DNA of 64,000 nt from Pseudomonadota bacterium (GCA_023423535.1 JAFAFL010000090.1:39684-103683); one strand, 5' to 3'. Positions 25,771 through 35,397 are shown, counted from the first letter of the stretch. The notes: generated by a model not told the origin, from the sequence alone. Numbers and translations: made by a program.

Positions 25771-27408
25771 CTACGGCCCGGTCCAGCTCAGCTGGAGCGT
25801 GTAGCTGGCCGCGGTGTAGCCACGCACCGCGATGAAGGCCTGCGAGGCGCCGGACGGCACCGTGAGGGTGCACTGCTCGGCCGCGCCGCTGAGGTACGGC
25901 CGGCAGTCGTACGCCGAGCTGGTGGGCGCGCTGCCGAACCGCACGTAGAGGTCCGGGTCGCCGGAGCCGGACATCGTCACCCGAAGCTGCGTGCCCGGCG
26001 TCACCGTCAGCGGGCCATGCGAGTTCGAGCCGCCCTGCGCCACCGTTCCGGTCACCGTCGCCGTCTGCGCGGTGGGGCCGGTCGGCGGCGGCTGCGTGGT
26101 GCCCGACGGCGTGTGCGTCACCTGGAGGCTGTAGGTGGACGAGGTGTAGCCGCGGACCATCACGTACGCGGTCGTCGCGTTGGCGGGGACGGTGAGCGAG
26201 CAGCTCTCGTTGGCGCCGTTGAGGTACGGGCGGCAGTCGTACGCGCTGGTGGTGGGCTTGCTCCCGAAGCGCACGTAGAGGTCCGGGTCGCCGGTGCCGC
26301 TCATGGTCACCGAGAAGGTCGTGCCCGGCGTCACCGAGAACGGCGCCACGTGCTGCTCCGCGTTCGCGGCCACGCTGCCGTTGACGGTGACCGTCGTCTG
26401 ACCGCCGGTGGGCGGGGGCGTCGTCGTCGAGCCACAGAGCCGCGCGCTGGTGTTCGACGCGCAGAAGTGCTGCAGCGCCGGCGCGACATAGGTCACGTCC
26501 TCGCCGTCGCAGCCGGTCTCGGTGCAGACGTTGGCGCGGTAGCAGCTGCCCGACCGCACGTAGTCGGTGTCGCCGCGCACGAGGATGCCGACGACCTCGT
26601 GGGCGCTCGTCTCGTACACGCCGGAGCCCGAGTTGCCGCCAAAGGTGTCGGTGGTGGCCACGAAGTAGTCGAGCGATCCCGCGCGCGCGTTCCGCACCTT
26701 GCCGCCGGAGTCGATCTTGAACGGGATGCCGCTGCCGCTGCCGATCACCGCCACGCTCTGGCCCGCGGTCATCGCCACGTTGGCGGTGCGCACCGGGGCG
26801 GGCGTGAAGCGCGGCGTCGCCGGACGGTCGAGCCGGATGATGGCGTAGTCGAGCACCTGGCCGCTGAAGGTGCCCTCGCGGCGCGCGACGATCTGCGAGC
26901 AGGAGAAGACGTCCTGCGTCGTCACCGTCTGCATCGTCGAAGCGCCGGTGCGGTAGTAGTTGAAGACGAAGCGCGTGTTCGTGCAGTCGGTGGTGCTGGT
27001 GATGCAGTGCCCCGCGGTCAGCACGAGGTCGTCGTCGATCAGCGTGCCGGAGCAGAAGGCCGCGGTGGGGTCGTTGCGGAAGCGCTCGGTGGAGCAGAGC
27101 TGCTGCGCGGCGCCCAGCGTCTGCGAGCTGAAGGTGACGTTGTTCGGGTTGCTCGTGTTGACGTCGTAGCGGTTCATCAGCGCCACGGTGGACTGCTGCG
27201 CCCGCGCGCGGAGGGTGGCGCTCGGGTGCGCGTACACGTCCTGGCGGTTATCGGTGCCGTAGACGACGTTGCTCTCGATCTCGCCCGGGTCCTCGCTCTT
27301 CACCCCCTCCGCCGACTGGTGGATCTCCAGCTCGCTGCCACACGCGAGAGAGGCGGCAGCAGCAGCGATCGCGAGGCAGTACAGCGGCAGGGAACGGCGC
27401 GTCGTCAT
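25771..27408 (-). CDS. Secreted trypsin-like serine protease with two PPC domains
   Basis: A 545-residue lipoprotein-type protease with lipobox SLAC (Cys near 23). The chymotrypsin fold (about 45-310) has the triad His in LTAGHC, Asp in DYAIIRLD and Ser in FGGNSGSGV. Two repeats of about 95 residues follow, each with the DPDLYVRFGS and CRPYL elements of bacterial pre-peptidase C-terminal (PPC) domains, separated by Thr/Pro-rich linkers. It is exported and acts outside the cell. GGAG lies eight bases before the ATG. A strong sigma-54 promoter match lies upstream. Confidence 0.93.
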   Translation of the reverse strand: MTTRRSLPLYCLAIAAAAASLACGSELEIHQSAEGVKSEDPGEIESNVVYGTDNRQDVYAHPSATLRARAQQSTVALMNRYDVNTSNPNNVTFSSQTLGAAQQLCSTERFRNDPTAAFCSGTLIDDDLVLTAGHCITSTTDCTNTRFVFNYYRTGASTMQTVTTQDVFSCSQIVARREGTFSGQVLDYAIIRLDRPATPRFTPAPVRTANVAMTAGQSVAVIGSGSGIPFKIDSGGKVRNARAGSLDYFVATTDTFGGNSGSGVYETSAHEVVGILVRGDTDYVRSGSCYRANVCTETGCDGEDVTYVAPALQHFCASNTSARLCGSTTTPPPTGGQTTVTVNGSVAANAEQHVAPFSVTPGTTFSVTMSGTGDPDLYVRFGSKPTTSAYDCRPYLNGANESCSLTVPANATTAYVMVRGYTSSTYSLQVTHTPSGTTQPPPTGPTAQTATVTGTVAQGGSNSHGPLTVTPGTQLRVTMSGSGDPDLYVRFGSAPTSSAYDCRPYLSGAAEQCTLTVPSGASQAFIAVRGYTAASYTLQLSWTGP

Positions 27409-27729
27409 GTGCGAGCTCCGAAGGCGGGTGACCCGAATCAGGTCAGGCCGTCCCTCTGAGCAATGACCGAGCCACCGCTAAGTACCTGAAACCTCGGGGT
27501 GACGTTCCCTGCGGGGAAGCGCCGGGCGAATCCAGCCGATGTCTCGCGGCTTTACGTCACGTGCCGCGGCATGCCGGAAGTCGAAGTGATATCAGCAGCT
27601 TGCGTCAGTGGGTCGTCTCGTCGTCCTGTTCTCGGACGGGGTGTGTCGCAAGGCGACGCAGTGCCCGAATGTCGTCTGGAGTTCGGACGCCTCGGCCGGC
27701 CGGGTGTGTTGTCGCCGTACGCTTCCGCG
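27409..27729. other. Intergenic region: protease promoter and pilY1 3' flank
   Basis: A 321-base gap between the protease start and the pilY1 stop, both on the minus strand. It holds the sigma-54 promoter at 27459-27474 and probably enhancer-binding-protein sites further upstream (27500-27700), which I could not identify. I see no tRNA, open gene or clear terminator for the protease side. Confidence 0.5.
27459..27474 (-). promoter_or_regulatory. Sigma-54 promoter of the serine protease gene
   Basis: The minus strand reads TGGCTCGGTCATTGCT. It matches TGGCACG-N4-TTGCW at all but one defined position, with the invariant GG and GC ten bases apart. The predicted start at about 27448 gives a 40-base leader containing a Shine-Dalgarno. 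Transcription would need an activator of the NtrC type, none of which is in this window. Confidence 0.7.
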
Positions 27730-30700
27730 TCAGGGCACGGTCGGCCGGCATCCCCGCGGGCTGTGACGGCAGTCATGGAGTTCGCGGGAGACGGGCAGCT
27801 CGTACACGGACTGCAGCAGGTCGGTGCTCTCGGTCACGCCCACGGTGGTGGCCCGATCGCGGCCGGGCTCCACCAGCAAGGAGGAGAGCCGCAGCTGGCC
27901 GGTCTCGCGCGAGTACTGCACCGCGACCGCGGGCTCGGGCGGTGGGGCGAGCACCTCGCGTTCACGGAAGCGCTGGCCGCCGAAGGAGTAGGCGCAGTTC
28001 GGCGCGCCGGTGACGAAGTCCGCCTGGTGGAAGCGCGCCCTGGCGGTGGAGGAGGCGCCGCAGACGCCGGTCTGCATCATCGGATAGAGGCTGTTCCAGA
28101 GCGTGCAGGAGGCGATGAGTGACGCGCCGCTCGCGGTCTTGTGCGACAGGGAGAGATCTCGATCCGGTGCTCCGCCGTAGCGGTCGCGGTACTCGAAGAA
28201 CCAGCCCAGCCCGTCCGCGGAGGCCTGGGCGCCGGTGCAGGTGCCGGACGCGTCGCAGGTGGTGCCGGTCACGTCCACCAGATCTCCCGAGCCGCTGCTG
28301 CGCCGGTCGGTCGCGCGCGCCGAGTCGAACTGCCGCGCGGTGCGCCAGGCGCCGCCCGTGTCGGTGCTCACCCGGTCCTCTTCGAACATCCGCGAGGCGA
28401 TGCGGCCGTACACCCAGATTCCGTAGAACCGGTTGAAGCCGAGCGCGTTCATCCGTGCCGCGGTCCCCGCCGTCGCGACAGTGCCGAGGTTCATCGTCGT
28501 CGTGTCGGTCCTCGCGCAGGTGTAGACGCCCGCGGCGTTGACCCGGCACTCCGCGCGCGGCGTGCGCACCGAGCCGACCCCGCAGCCGATGTCGTGGCGA
28601 GAAACCTCCGCGGTGGCGGTGCCGCACATCCCCAGGGCGCTCGCCGATGCGCGCGACTGATCCGCGCCGCTGAAGCTCTGGCCGGCGCTCCAGCTCGTGG
28701 AGGAGTCGCTCACCGACACCGTGTGCTTCCTCACCGCGGTCGTCACCTGCGAGGAGCAGCCGTACTTCGCGCAGGCGAGCGGATCGTCGAACTGGCAGGA
28801 GCCCGCGCGCTGCGACAGGAGCTCGTATCGGTTGCCGGTGCCCACGAAGGCGCGCAGCGCATTGTTGTCCGGCTGCAGTCCGATGGAGGCGGGGAGGAAG
28901 AAGGGCCAGGTGCGCGCCACCGACGGAGCGCCCTGCAGGTCCTGCTGGAAGGTCCTCGCGCCGGCCCAGTTGCGCACGAGCCCGGTCGCGGGATCGAGCT
29001 GACCGGGCCTGTGGAAGCGGAAAAGCCAGAGCTGCCCGCCCAGATCTCCGACCACGCCGGTGTCGAAGAACCCGTCCATGCGCACGTCGTCGTTGGCGCC
29101 GTAGTCCACCATCGACACCGGCGCGACGATGCTGTGCGTGAGCCCGCGCTTCGGCTCTTCGCGTTCGCCGCTCGCGTCGGGGTCGTACTCGAACTTCCAG
29201 AGGAGGTTGTCGGTGCGCGCAGAGGTCGCCACGCCGCGGTAGGCGTCCACCATGTACACGCCGCGGCCCTTCTCCTGTCCGGGTGACCAGCCGCCGGAGA
29301 GCATCGCCACCCAGCGCTCCTCGGTGCCCACGTCGTAGCGGCCGGTGCCGCAGGAGGTGTCGGGCGTGCCGTCCGTCGCGTTCGGTGCCGCGGCCTCACA
29401 GCGCTGCAGGAGCACCGGTCCCAGCGGCGGCGGCTTCGGCGAGAGCGAGTAGAGCGTCTTGCCGAAGAGCGCGCTCTCCTCCGAGCAGGGCTGCGGGAAC
29501 ATCCAGAGGAAGCGCGGCTGAGAGGCGCTGATGCGCGCGCCGCCTGCGTCTTCCCAGAGCAGCTCCACCGCGAAGTAGTGGTTGCCGCCCCGGCCCATGG
29601 CGGCGATCGCCACCGTGCGGAACTCCTCCGGCCTCTTGCGTCCGTCGCCGTCGTCGTCGTTCCAGAGGTCGCGCACCATCACGTCGCCGTCGACGAAGTA
29701 CTTGTGGCCCTCGGTGAGCTGCAGGTGCAGCCGCGAGAGCGCGTCGGGCGGGATGAGCGCCCAGGCCTCGCGGCCGCTGTCCGGTGACATGACGAAGTCC
29801 ACCAGCTCGACGCCGCCGTCGCAGCGGGACTGGCCGCGCGTGTCGCGGAAGGCGTGCAGCATCCCGTCGTTGGCGCCGACCACCACGACCTTCTCCCTCG
29901 TGCGGTTGTCGAAGTGCCAGCGGTCGTACGCGTCCGCGCCGGTGCGTGCCGCCGCGCCGCAGGTGCCGGGGATCGTCTGCGGGACGTGCGGCGTCCGGGG
30001 CACGCCGAGGTCGTCCGAGTAGAGCGTGCGCACGCACTGGTTGTGCAGCCCGAGGTCGCAGAGGAAGCGGTCCACCGGCGGGTCCACCGTCACCGGAGAG
30101 GAGTGGAAGATGTCGCCGAGCACCGAGAGCCGGGTCTCGTCGAGATTGCCGTCACCGTCCTCGTCGCCGAGGTCTCGCCCGAGGGTCCAGTCGATGAGCA
30201 CGCGGTGGCACACGCTGTTCGCCAGCAGCCGCAGCGAGGAGAGGTCCAGAGGCAGCGTCTGCGTCCCGTAGATCGCCGCCGCGCGCGCGAAGGGGAGGCC
30301 GAGCCCCTCGAGGATCCCCCCTGCGTTGATCGTGAGGTCCGCGTTGACGCTGGGGCAGGCGCCCGTGCCGGCCACGCCGAGGTACGGCGCGAGGTCCGCC
30401 CAGTTGGCCGAGCTGAAGCGGGTGAGCGTGTCGGCCGAGGTGAACGCGCCGCTCGGGGCCGCGGTGTCTCGCACCGTCCACACGTTGCGCAGCTGCCAGC
30501 CCTGCTGTCCGCCCGCCGCCTCCTGCAGCCGCGCGTTGGCCTCCCAGTGCGGCGTCGCGCTGCTCTGCGACTCCCGCTTCACGAAGCGGCCCGCGTAGTC
30601 CTCCACGACGATGCTGCCGTCCGCGTCCACCACGAAGATGTCGTCGAGCGTGCCGTTGCCGTTGAGGTCGTTGTTCTCGATGAACTCGTTGTAGAGCCCG

Positions 30701-32331
30701 AAGCGCCAGAGCGTGCCCAGCCAGCTCAGGTCGCGACGCGGAGACATGCGCGGCACCACGGCGGTCTGCGCGGAGCCGGAGACCTGCAGGGAGGCCACGT
30801 TGGCGGCGGAGAAAGCGGTGTTCCGCGAGTTGATGTCCTCGAGCACGTCGAGGATCGCGCGGCGCAGCTGCGTGGTGTTCGAAGCGCCGAAGTACCGGCC
30901 GCCGCCCGCCTGCGCGGTGTTGCGGAGCAGCCGTCCGCTCCAGTGGCCCTCCTCCAGGCCGAAGCCGATGGTGTAGGTCGCCACGTTCTGCTGGCCGGGC
31001 AGATCCGGACGGAGATCCGCGCTCCAGAGGAACGAGGCCACCTCGTCGAGGTGCGTGTCCCCGCACTCCGGACAGTCCGCCCACTGCAGCGGGTTCTGCC
31101 CGACCGAACCCGGCACCGAGCGCTCGTGCGGGTCGCGCGGCTGCCCGTCGGTGAGGACGATGATCGAGTTGAAGGTGCAGGAGAAACAGACCGCGCGCTG
31201 GTTGTGTCCGCCCCGTTCGGTGAGCGCGCTCACCTGTCCGGAGGTCAGGCCCATCGCCGAGTCCCAGGTGGTGCCGAACGACTGCCGGTACACGTGCTGC
31301 GTCGGATCGCTCGTGGCGAGCTGGAAGGCGTAGCCGGCGCCGTAGAGGTTCTTCGTCAGCGGCGAGTTCCCGTTGAAGCGCAGCGAGCCGTCGAGCGCGT
31401 TCAGGATGCTCTGACGGTTGCTGTAGAAGTGGCTCGCGTTGCGCGTGGGGTCCGAGAGGTTGCAGGGCGGGTTGAAGTCGGTGAGCACCCGAGGCCCGGC
31501 GCTCCCGTTCGACTCGTTGAGGAGGATCGTCATCATCCGCACCGGCTGGATGTCGCGGATGACCTGCTTCACCACCTTGCGGACCATCACGTATCGCGGC
31601 GCGACGAAGTTGAGGAAGTTGCCGGTGAGCCGCCAGTCGGTGCGGACGTTCGCGTCGTTCGCCACCCGGTGGCGCTCGCCGATGAAGTAGCCCTTCGTGG
31701 CGAGACACTGCTGGCACCGCGCCCTCGCGCCCGCGTTGACGCCGTGGCAGGCGCCGCCGGACGCGGTCGAGTAGCTGGAGGCCACGTTGTACGCGCCGCT
31801 CACCGGCCAGGTGTTCGCCACCGGCGAGGTGCCCGGACCGTTGTCGCCATAGGAGGGCGCGGTCTGCGAGTAGTTGCGGATGTCGTACACGCGGTCGCGA
31901 CGGAACCAGTCGTCGTAGTGGCTGCCCGAGTTGAGGTTCCGGATCTCCGCTTCGTACTGCTGGTCCGGCCGGTACCCGAGCGCGTCCACCGCGGGGCAGT
32001 TGCAGTCGTTGCGGTAGGCGTCGTCGGTGCAGAAGGAGACCGGGAAGCTGTTGAGCATCGACCCCGAGTTGTCGATGACGAAGGCCACGTTCGGCGGCCC
32101 CGCGGGCTGGGTGAAGAAGTCCTCGTCGCCGCCCACCACCGGGTTCAGCAGCTCGTCGAGCCGCGAGGTCGTCGCCGCGCAGCAGGCACCGGCGGGCGGC
32201 GTCTGGGCCTGCGCCGTTCCGACACCGAGGCCCGCTCCGGCTCCGGCGATCAAGAGCAGCGCGGTAAGCCACCCCGGCGCTCCCTGCAGGACACGGGTCG
32301 CCTTCGCGCGCGTCGTCATTGCAGTCGTCAT
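27730..32331 (-). CDS. pilY1: PilY1-like type IV pilus tip/adhesin protein
   Basis: A 1533-residue secreted protein with a signal peptide (…VGTAQAQ, about residue 43). A von Willebrand A-like domain has the MIDAS motif VIDNSGS near residues 85-91. The C-terminal half is the PilC/PilY1 beta-propeller, with the hallmark NDGMLHAFRD and a calcium loop NDDDGDGRK near residue 892. PilY1 promotes pilus extension and adhesion and sits at the pilus tip. The start at 32331 has GAGGA upstream and lies seven bases after pilX; an upstream ATG inside pilX is in frame but unlikely. The last gene of the minor-pilin operon. Confidence 0.92.
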   Translation of the reverse strand: MTTAMTTRAKATRVLQGAPGWLTALLLIAGAGAGLGVGTAQAQTPPAGACCAATTSRLDELLNPVVGGDEDFFTQPAGPPNVAFVIDNSGSMLNSFPVSFCTDDAYRNDCNCPAVDALGYRPDQQYEAEIRNLNSGSHYDDWFRRDRVYDIRNYSQTAPSYGDNGPGTSPVANTWPVSGAYNVASSYSTASGGACHGVNAGARARCQQCLATKGYFIGERHRVANDANVRTDWRLTGNFLNFVAPRYVMVRKVVKQVIRDIQPVRMMTILLNESNGSAGPRVLTDFNPPCNLSDPTRNASHFYSNRQSILNALDGSLRFNGNSPLTKNLYGAGYAFQLATSDPTQHVYRQSFGTTWDSAMGLTSGQVSALTERGGHNQRAVCFSCTFNSIIVLTDGQPRDPHERSVPGSVGQNPLQWADCPECGDTHLDEVASFLWSADLRPDLPGQQNVATYTIGFGLEEGHWSGRLLRNTAQAGGGRYFGASNTTQLRRAILDVLEDINSRNTAFSAANVASLQVSGSAQTAVVPRMSPRRDLSWLGTLWRFGLYNEFIENNDLNGNGTLDDIFVVDADGSIVVEDYAGRFVKRESQSSATPHWEANARLQEAAGGQQGWQLRNVWTVRDTAAPSGAFTSADTLTRFSSANWADLAPYLGVAGTGACPSVNADLTINAGGILEGLGLPFARAAAIYGTQTLPLDLSSLRLLANSVCHRVLIDWTLGRDLGDEDGDGNLDETRLSVLGDIFHSSPVTVDPPVDRFLCDLGLHNQCVRTLYSDDLGVPRTPHVPQTIPGTCGAAARTGADAYDRWHFDNRTREKVVVVGANDGMLHAFRDTRGQSRCDGGVELVDFVMSPDSGREAWALIPPDALSRLHLQLTEGHKYFVDGDVMVRDLWNDDDGDGRKRPEEFRTVAIAAMGRGGNHYFAVELLWEDAGGARISASQPRFLWMFPQPCSEESALFGKTLYSLSPKPPPLGPVLLQRCEAAAPNATDGTPDTSCGTGRYDVGTEERWVAMLSGGWSPGQEKGRGVYMVDAYRGVATSARTDNLLWKFEYDPDASGEREEPKRGLTHSIVAPVSMVDYGANDDVRMDGFFDTGVVGDLGGQLWLFRFHRPGQLDPATGLVRNWAGARTFQQDLQGAPSVARTWPFFLPASIGLQPDNNALRAFVGTGNRYELLSQRAGSCQFDDPLACAKYGCSSQVTTAVRKHTVSVSDSSTSWSAGQSFSGADQSRASASALGMCGTATAEVSRHDIGCGVGSVRTPRAECRVNAAGVYTCARTDTTTMNLGTVATAGTAARMNALGFNRFYGIWVYGRIASRMFEEDRVSTDTGGAWRTARQFDSARATDRRSSGSGDLVDVTGTTCDASGTCTGAQASADGLGWFFEYRDRYGGAPDRDLSLSHKTASGASLIASCTLWNSLYPMMQTGVCGASSTARARFHQADFVTGAPNCAYSFGGQRFREREVLAPPPEPAVAVQYSRETGQLRLSSLLVEPGRDRATTVGVTESTDLLQSVYELPVSRELHDCRHSPRGCRPTVP

Positions 32332-32338
32332 GGCGTCC

Positions 32339-32830
32339 TCACAGTCCGTGCCGGAAGACGAACTCGGTCTCCGCGGCCCTTCCACCGGGTTCGTTGCAGA
32401 CCATCACCACGCGGTAGTAGCGGCCGCCGAGCACCGCGCTGACCGGCGCGCTGTTGGCGATGTCGCGCACCTGCCGCCCCGCCGAGCCGAAGTCCGCCGC
32501 CGAGAGCACCTGCACGGTCGGCTGCGCGGTCTGGTGGCCGAAGTGGCCGGTCAGAAGCCGTGAGCGTTCGCTCTGCTGCACCGCGTCCGGCAGCGTGTGT
32601 TCGAGCACGAGGTCACCGGTGGTCATTCCGAAGGTGCGCAGCCGGCTGAGGAGGAACCTGCGCGCCGTCTCCGCACACGCGGTGGCGCGGTCGCCCTGGC
32701 TCTTCGCGATCGCCGCCTGCTGGTTGGTGCTCGTGAACTGGATGGCGCCGACCACCAGCACCATGAGGACCGCGAGAGCGATCATCGCCACCAGCAGCGC
32801 GCTGCCGCGGGTCTCTCTGGAGAGGAGCAT
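32339..32830 (-). CDS. pilX: PilX-like minor pilin assembly protein
   Basis: A 163-residue protein with one N-terminal hydrophobic helix (SALLVAMIALAVLMVLVVGA) after a short basic stretch, matching PilX_N. As usual for PilX there is no canonical G-F-T-L-x-E, only RGSALLVAM. GAGGG lies before the ATG. It is six bases after pilW and seven before pilY1. PilX helps prime pilus assembly with the other minor pilins and PilY1. Confidence 0.8.
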   Translation of the reverse strand: MLLSRETRGSALLVAMIALAVLMVLVVGAIQFTSTNQQAAIAKSQGDRATACAETARRFLLSRLRTFGMTTGDLVLEHTLPDAVQQSERSRLLTGHFGHQTAQPTVQVLSAADFGSAGRQVRDIANSAPVSAVLGGRYYRVVMVCNEPGGRAAETEFVFRHGL

Positions 32831-32836
32831 GTCCCT

Positions 32837-34048
32837 CTAGCCTCCGGCGTAGTTGAGGTCGCGCGTGTCGGCGACGGTGGGGCGAAGGGGCGGGGTGAAG
32901 AACGAGCGCGACTGCATGTTCGGCAGCCGCACCTGCGAGTGCGTGGCGGAGCGGTAGTAGCCGTCGTGCTGGCTCTGCGCGGGCGTGGGCTGCCAGTTCT
33001 CCACCGCGAAGGCGGCCGTCGCGTTGCGGACCGGCGCACGCTGCGAGCGCGTCACCAGCGTCAGCCGCACCGCCCGGATGTTCGAGGGATCCGCCGTGAA
33101 GCGGAGCGCGTCGTTGTAGGCGGTGTCGAAGCCGGGCCTGACCGCCTGCGCAGACGGCAGGAGGTTCTGCGGATCGCCCTCGTCGCCGAGGATCCAGTTC
33201 CCGTTGCCGCCCGCGTCCGGCGCGACGGGCGCTCCGCCCGGCACGGGTCCTGTGGGCCGGTTCATCACGTACGCGACCTGGAAGTTCTCCACCTCCGCCG
33301 CGATGGGATCGAAGTCGCCGTTGAGCTGCGGATCGACCGACGGATTGAGGTTGTTGAACGCGACGAGGAAGGGCCTCGCCTCCGCGCCGGTGCCCAGCCG
33401 CACGATGCGCAGCCGCACCTCGTGCAGGAGCATCACGTACGCAGGGTTCGTCTCGTCCCTCGCACACGCGGGCGCCACCGAGAGCGTGCCCACCGCGTCG
33501 AAGGGCGCGCCGCCGTAGTCGCGCAGGGCGAGCGTGGCGTTCCCCGTAGCCCCGGTCGCGTTCGCGCGCACCACCAGCCAGCCCGTCCCGCCGCGGCAGG
33601 AGATGATCAGCGGCTGCCCGTTGCGCAGGCTCACCCCGAGCGTGTTCTGCACCGTCTCCGCGGTGGCCACGAGGTTCAGCTGCGTGCCCTGCAGGTAGCC
33701 GCGGCGCACCCAGCCGGGGTTGCGGTAGCGGAACGCGAGGTCGTCGGTCACCACCACCGGCCGGTTCGCGGGAAGCCCCGAGACGATCACGTTGTCTTTC
33801 GCCACGCCGCTGCCGGCGCCGAAGTCGAAGGCGAAGCGCGGGTCGATCCCGTAGCCCGCGAGCCGCACCAGCCCTTCGACGTAGGAGTTCGCCTGGCGCG
33901 CGTTCTCGGTGGCGAGCTTTGCCTGCGACTCGTGCTGGTAGGCGCGCTGCGTGGCGATGAACGTGCCCGCGACGGCGGCGAGCACCACGGTCATCGTCCC
34001 CGCGGAGACCATCAGCTCCAGCAGCGTGAAGCCCCTAGATCTCGACAT
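32837..34048 (-). CDS. pilW: PilW-like minor pilin
   Basis: A 403-residue prepilin-like protein with the type III signal SRSRGFTLLELMVS: Gly at the cleavage site, Phe+1 and Glu+5. One hydrophobic helix follows and then a large C-terminal domain of about 360 residues, long for PilW. Start overlaps the pilV end by 14 bases. It is processed by PilD and would sit in the pilus priming complex. Confidence 0.85.
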   Translation of the reverse strand: MSRSRGFTLLELMVSAGTMTVVLAAVAGTFIATQRAYQHESQAKLATENARQANSYVEGLVRLAGYGIDPRFAFDFGAGSGVAKDNVIVSGLPANRPVVVTDDLAFRYRNPGWVRRGYLQGTQLNLVATAETVQNTLGVSLRNGQPLIISCRGGTGWLVVRANATGATGNATLALRDYGGAPFDAVGTLSVAPACARDETNPAYVMLLHEVRLRIVRLGTGAEARPFLVAFNNLNPSVDPQLNGDFDPIAAEVENFQVAYVMNRPTGPVPGGAPVAPDAGGNGNWILGDEGDPQNLLPSAQAVRPGFDTAYNDALRFTADPSNIRAVRLTLVTRSQRAPVRNATAAFAVENWQPTPAQSQHDGYYRSATHSQVRLPNMQSRSFFTPPLRPTVADTRDLNYAGG

Positions 34049-34652
34049 GGGTCTCGTTCCCCGTGTTCGCGCGCGGGTCGTACAGCCCGAGCATCGAGGT
34101 CACCTGCGCCCGGTTCCCCACGCCGGTGCGCCACGACACGACCACCGCCACCTCGCGGAAGGCGCGTGCGGAGGCGGGGACGGAGGCGCCACCCGACGCG
34201 TCGGGCGCAAAGAGGACGAGCACGCGCCGGTAGAGGCGTTCGTCTTCGGCGCGATGGCCCGGCACCACGCGCTCCGACGGTTGCGCGGCCGCGTCCCACG
34301 CATCGAGATCGATCACGCACACGGCTGTTCCGGCGCCGGAAGCGGCGGGAAGGTGCTGGACGAGCTCGAGGACCGCCGCATCCGAGGTGCAGGCGGTGAG
34401 CGGTCCGCCCGCCGCGGTCAGCCGAGACCAGCCATAGCCCTCCACCGCGCTGCGCACCCGAGCCGCGAGCGAGGTCGCCCTCGTCCGCTTGTCTGCGTCT
34501 GCGTTCTGCTTGCTCGCGAAGCCCAGCGCCTGCACCGCACCGAGGATGCCGATGATGAGCACCGCCGCCGCCGCGAGCGACTCGAGGATCGTCACGCCGC
34601 GCGCGCGCGCCCGAGCGCGAACCGGGGGGACTGCATGGGTGTGCTCGGTCAT
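34035..34652 (-). CDS. pilV: PilV-like minor pilin
   Basis: A 205-residue prepilin with RGVTILESLAAAAVLIIGILG: prepilin cleavage Gly, Glu+5 and a hydrophobic helix, the common PilV form. The basic N-terminal leader (about 17 residues) is longer than usual. Two cysteines in the globular domain may pair. It overlaps fimT/gspH by four bases (ATGA) and pilW by 14 bases. Confidence 0.82.
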   Translation of the reverse strand: MTEHTHAVPPVRARARARGVTILESLAAAAVLIIGILGAVQALGFASKQNADADKRTRATSLAARVRSAVEGYGWSRLTAAGGPLTACTSDAAVLELVQHLPAASGAGTAVCVIDLDAWDAAAQPSERVVPGHRAEDERLYRRVLVLFAPDASGGASVPASARAFREVAVVVSWRTGVGNRAQVTSMLGLYDPRANTGNETHVEI

Positions 34653-35368
34653 TGATGGAACCCGATGAAGCCGGTGGGAGCGCTGATGGCGTAGAGGTAG
34701 CCGCGCTCGGTGCCGTCGCCGTCGGACAGCGCGAGCGTGTGCGTGCGGTTCGCGGTCTGCGTGGCGGTGGAGGCCGGGGCCGCAGGTGCACCGGTCGCGT
34801 CGACAAAGCGCGCCGAGCCGTTGCCGTCGAACACGATCGCGCCGCGTTGCGCGGGTCCGTTGCCGGAGCAGAAGGAGCAGGTGCGAGCGGCCTCCGCGAG
34901 CGCGTTGAGCCCTTCGAAGGGGACGCGGAAGCTCGCCCCCGCGCTGCCGGTGGCGGTGCCGAAACGTGCGTTCCGGCGCGGGTAGCGATCGAGGTACCGG
35001 TGCTCGATCAATCGGACGCCCGCGTTCGCGGGGTGAGGGCTCAGTGGATCGAAGGCCGCGTACGTGGCGCCCGGTGAGCCGGCGATTCCGAAGTTTCCCT
35101 CGCGATCCTCGAGTACGAACCAGGCGCCGTTGCCCGCCGCGGCCGTCTCTCCGATGAGGGGATAGACCACCACCCAGACCTGCGCGTTGCGGCCCACCGC
35201 GATCGAGCGCGCGCGCTGCAGCGCGGAGTAGAGGTCGTGCGCGGCGTTCTGCGGCGCGGCCTGTCCGCCGATCCGCGAGAACGCCGCCACCGCCAGCGCG
35301 ACGAGCACCGCCACGACGGCGCCCGCCACCATCAGCTCGATCAGCGTGAAGCCCCGTGTCGAACGCAT
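34649..35368 (-). CDS. GspH/FimT-type minor pilin
   Basis: A 239-residue prepilin starting MRSTRGFTLIELMVAGAVV, with cleavage after Gly6 and Glu+5, then the GspH/FimT fold (LYSALQRARSIAVGRN…VWVVVY). It is the first gene of the minor-pilin operon and would be the first placed in the pilus priming complex. The start at 35368 is set by the short basic leader; the frame is open to 35503 but that extension is not pilin-like. No Shine-Dalgarno is visible, which fits the promoter candidate close upstream. Confidence 0.82.
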   Translation of the reverse strand: MRSTRGFTLIELMVAGAVVAVLVALAVAAFSRIGGQAAPQNAAHDLYSALQRARSIAVGRNAQVWVVVYPLIGETAAAGNGAWFVLEDREGNFGIAGSPGATYAAFDPLSPHPANAGVRLIEHRYLDRYPRRNARFGTATGSAGASFRVPFEGLNALAEAARTCSFCSGNGPAQRGAIVFDGNGSARFVDATGAPAAPASTATQTANRTHTLALSDGDGTERGYLYAISAPTGFIGFHQ

Positions 35369-35381
35369 CGCCGGGGCCGTG

Positions 35382-35397
35382 TGCAAAGGCTCAGCCG
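35382..35397 (-). promoter_or_regulatory. Possible sigma-54 promoter of the minor-pilin operon
   Basis: The minus strand reads CGGCTGAGCCTTTGCA. The -12 TTGCA and the GG-N10-GC spacing match; the -24 half matches only GGC. The predicted start near 35371 would give an almost leaderless mRNA, in line with the missing Shine-Dalgarno. In Myxococcus the major pilin gene is known to be sigma-54 dependent, so this is plausible but weak. Confidence 0.35.
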
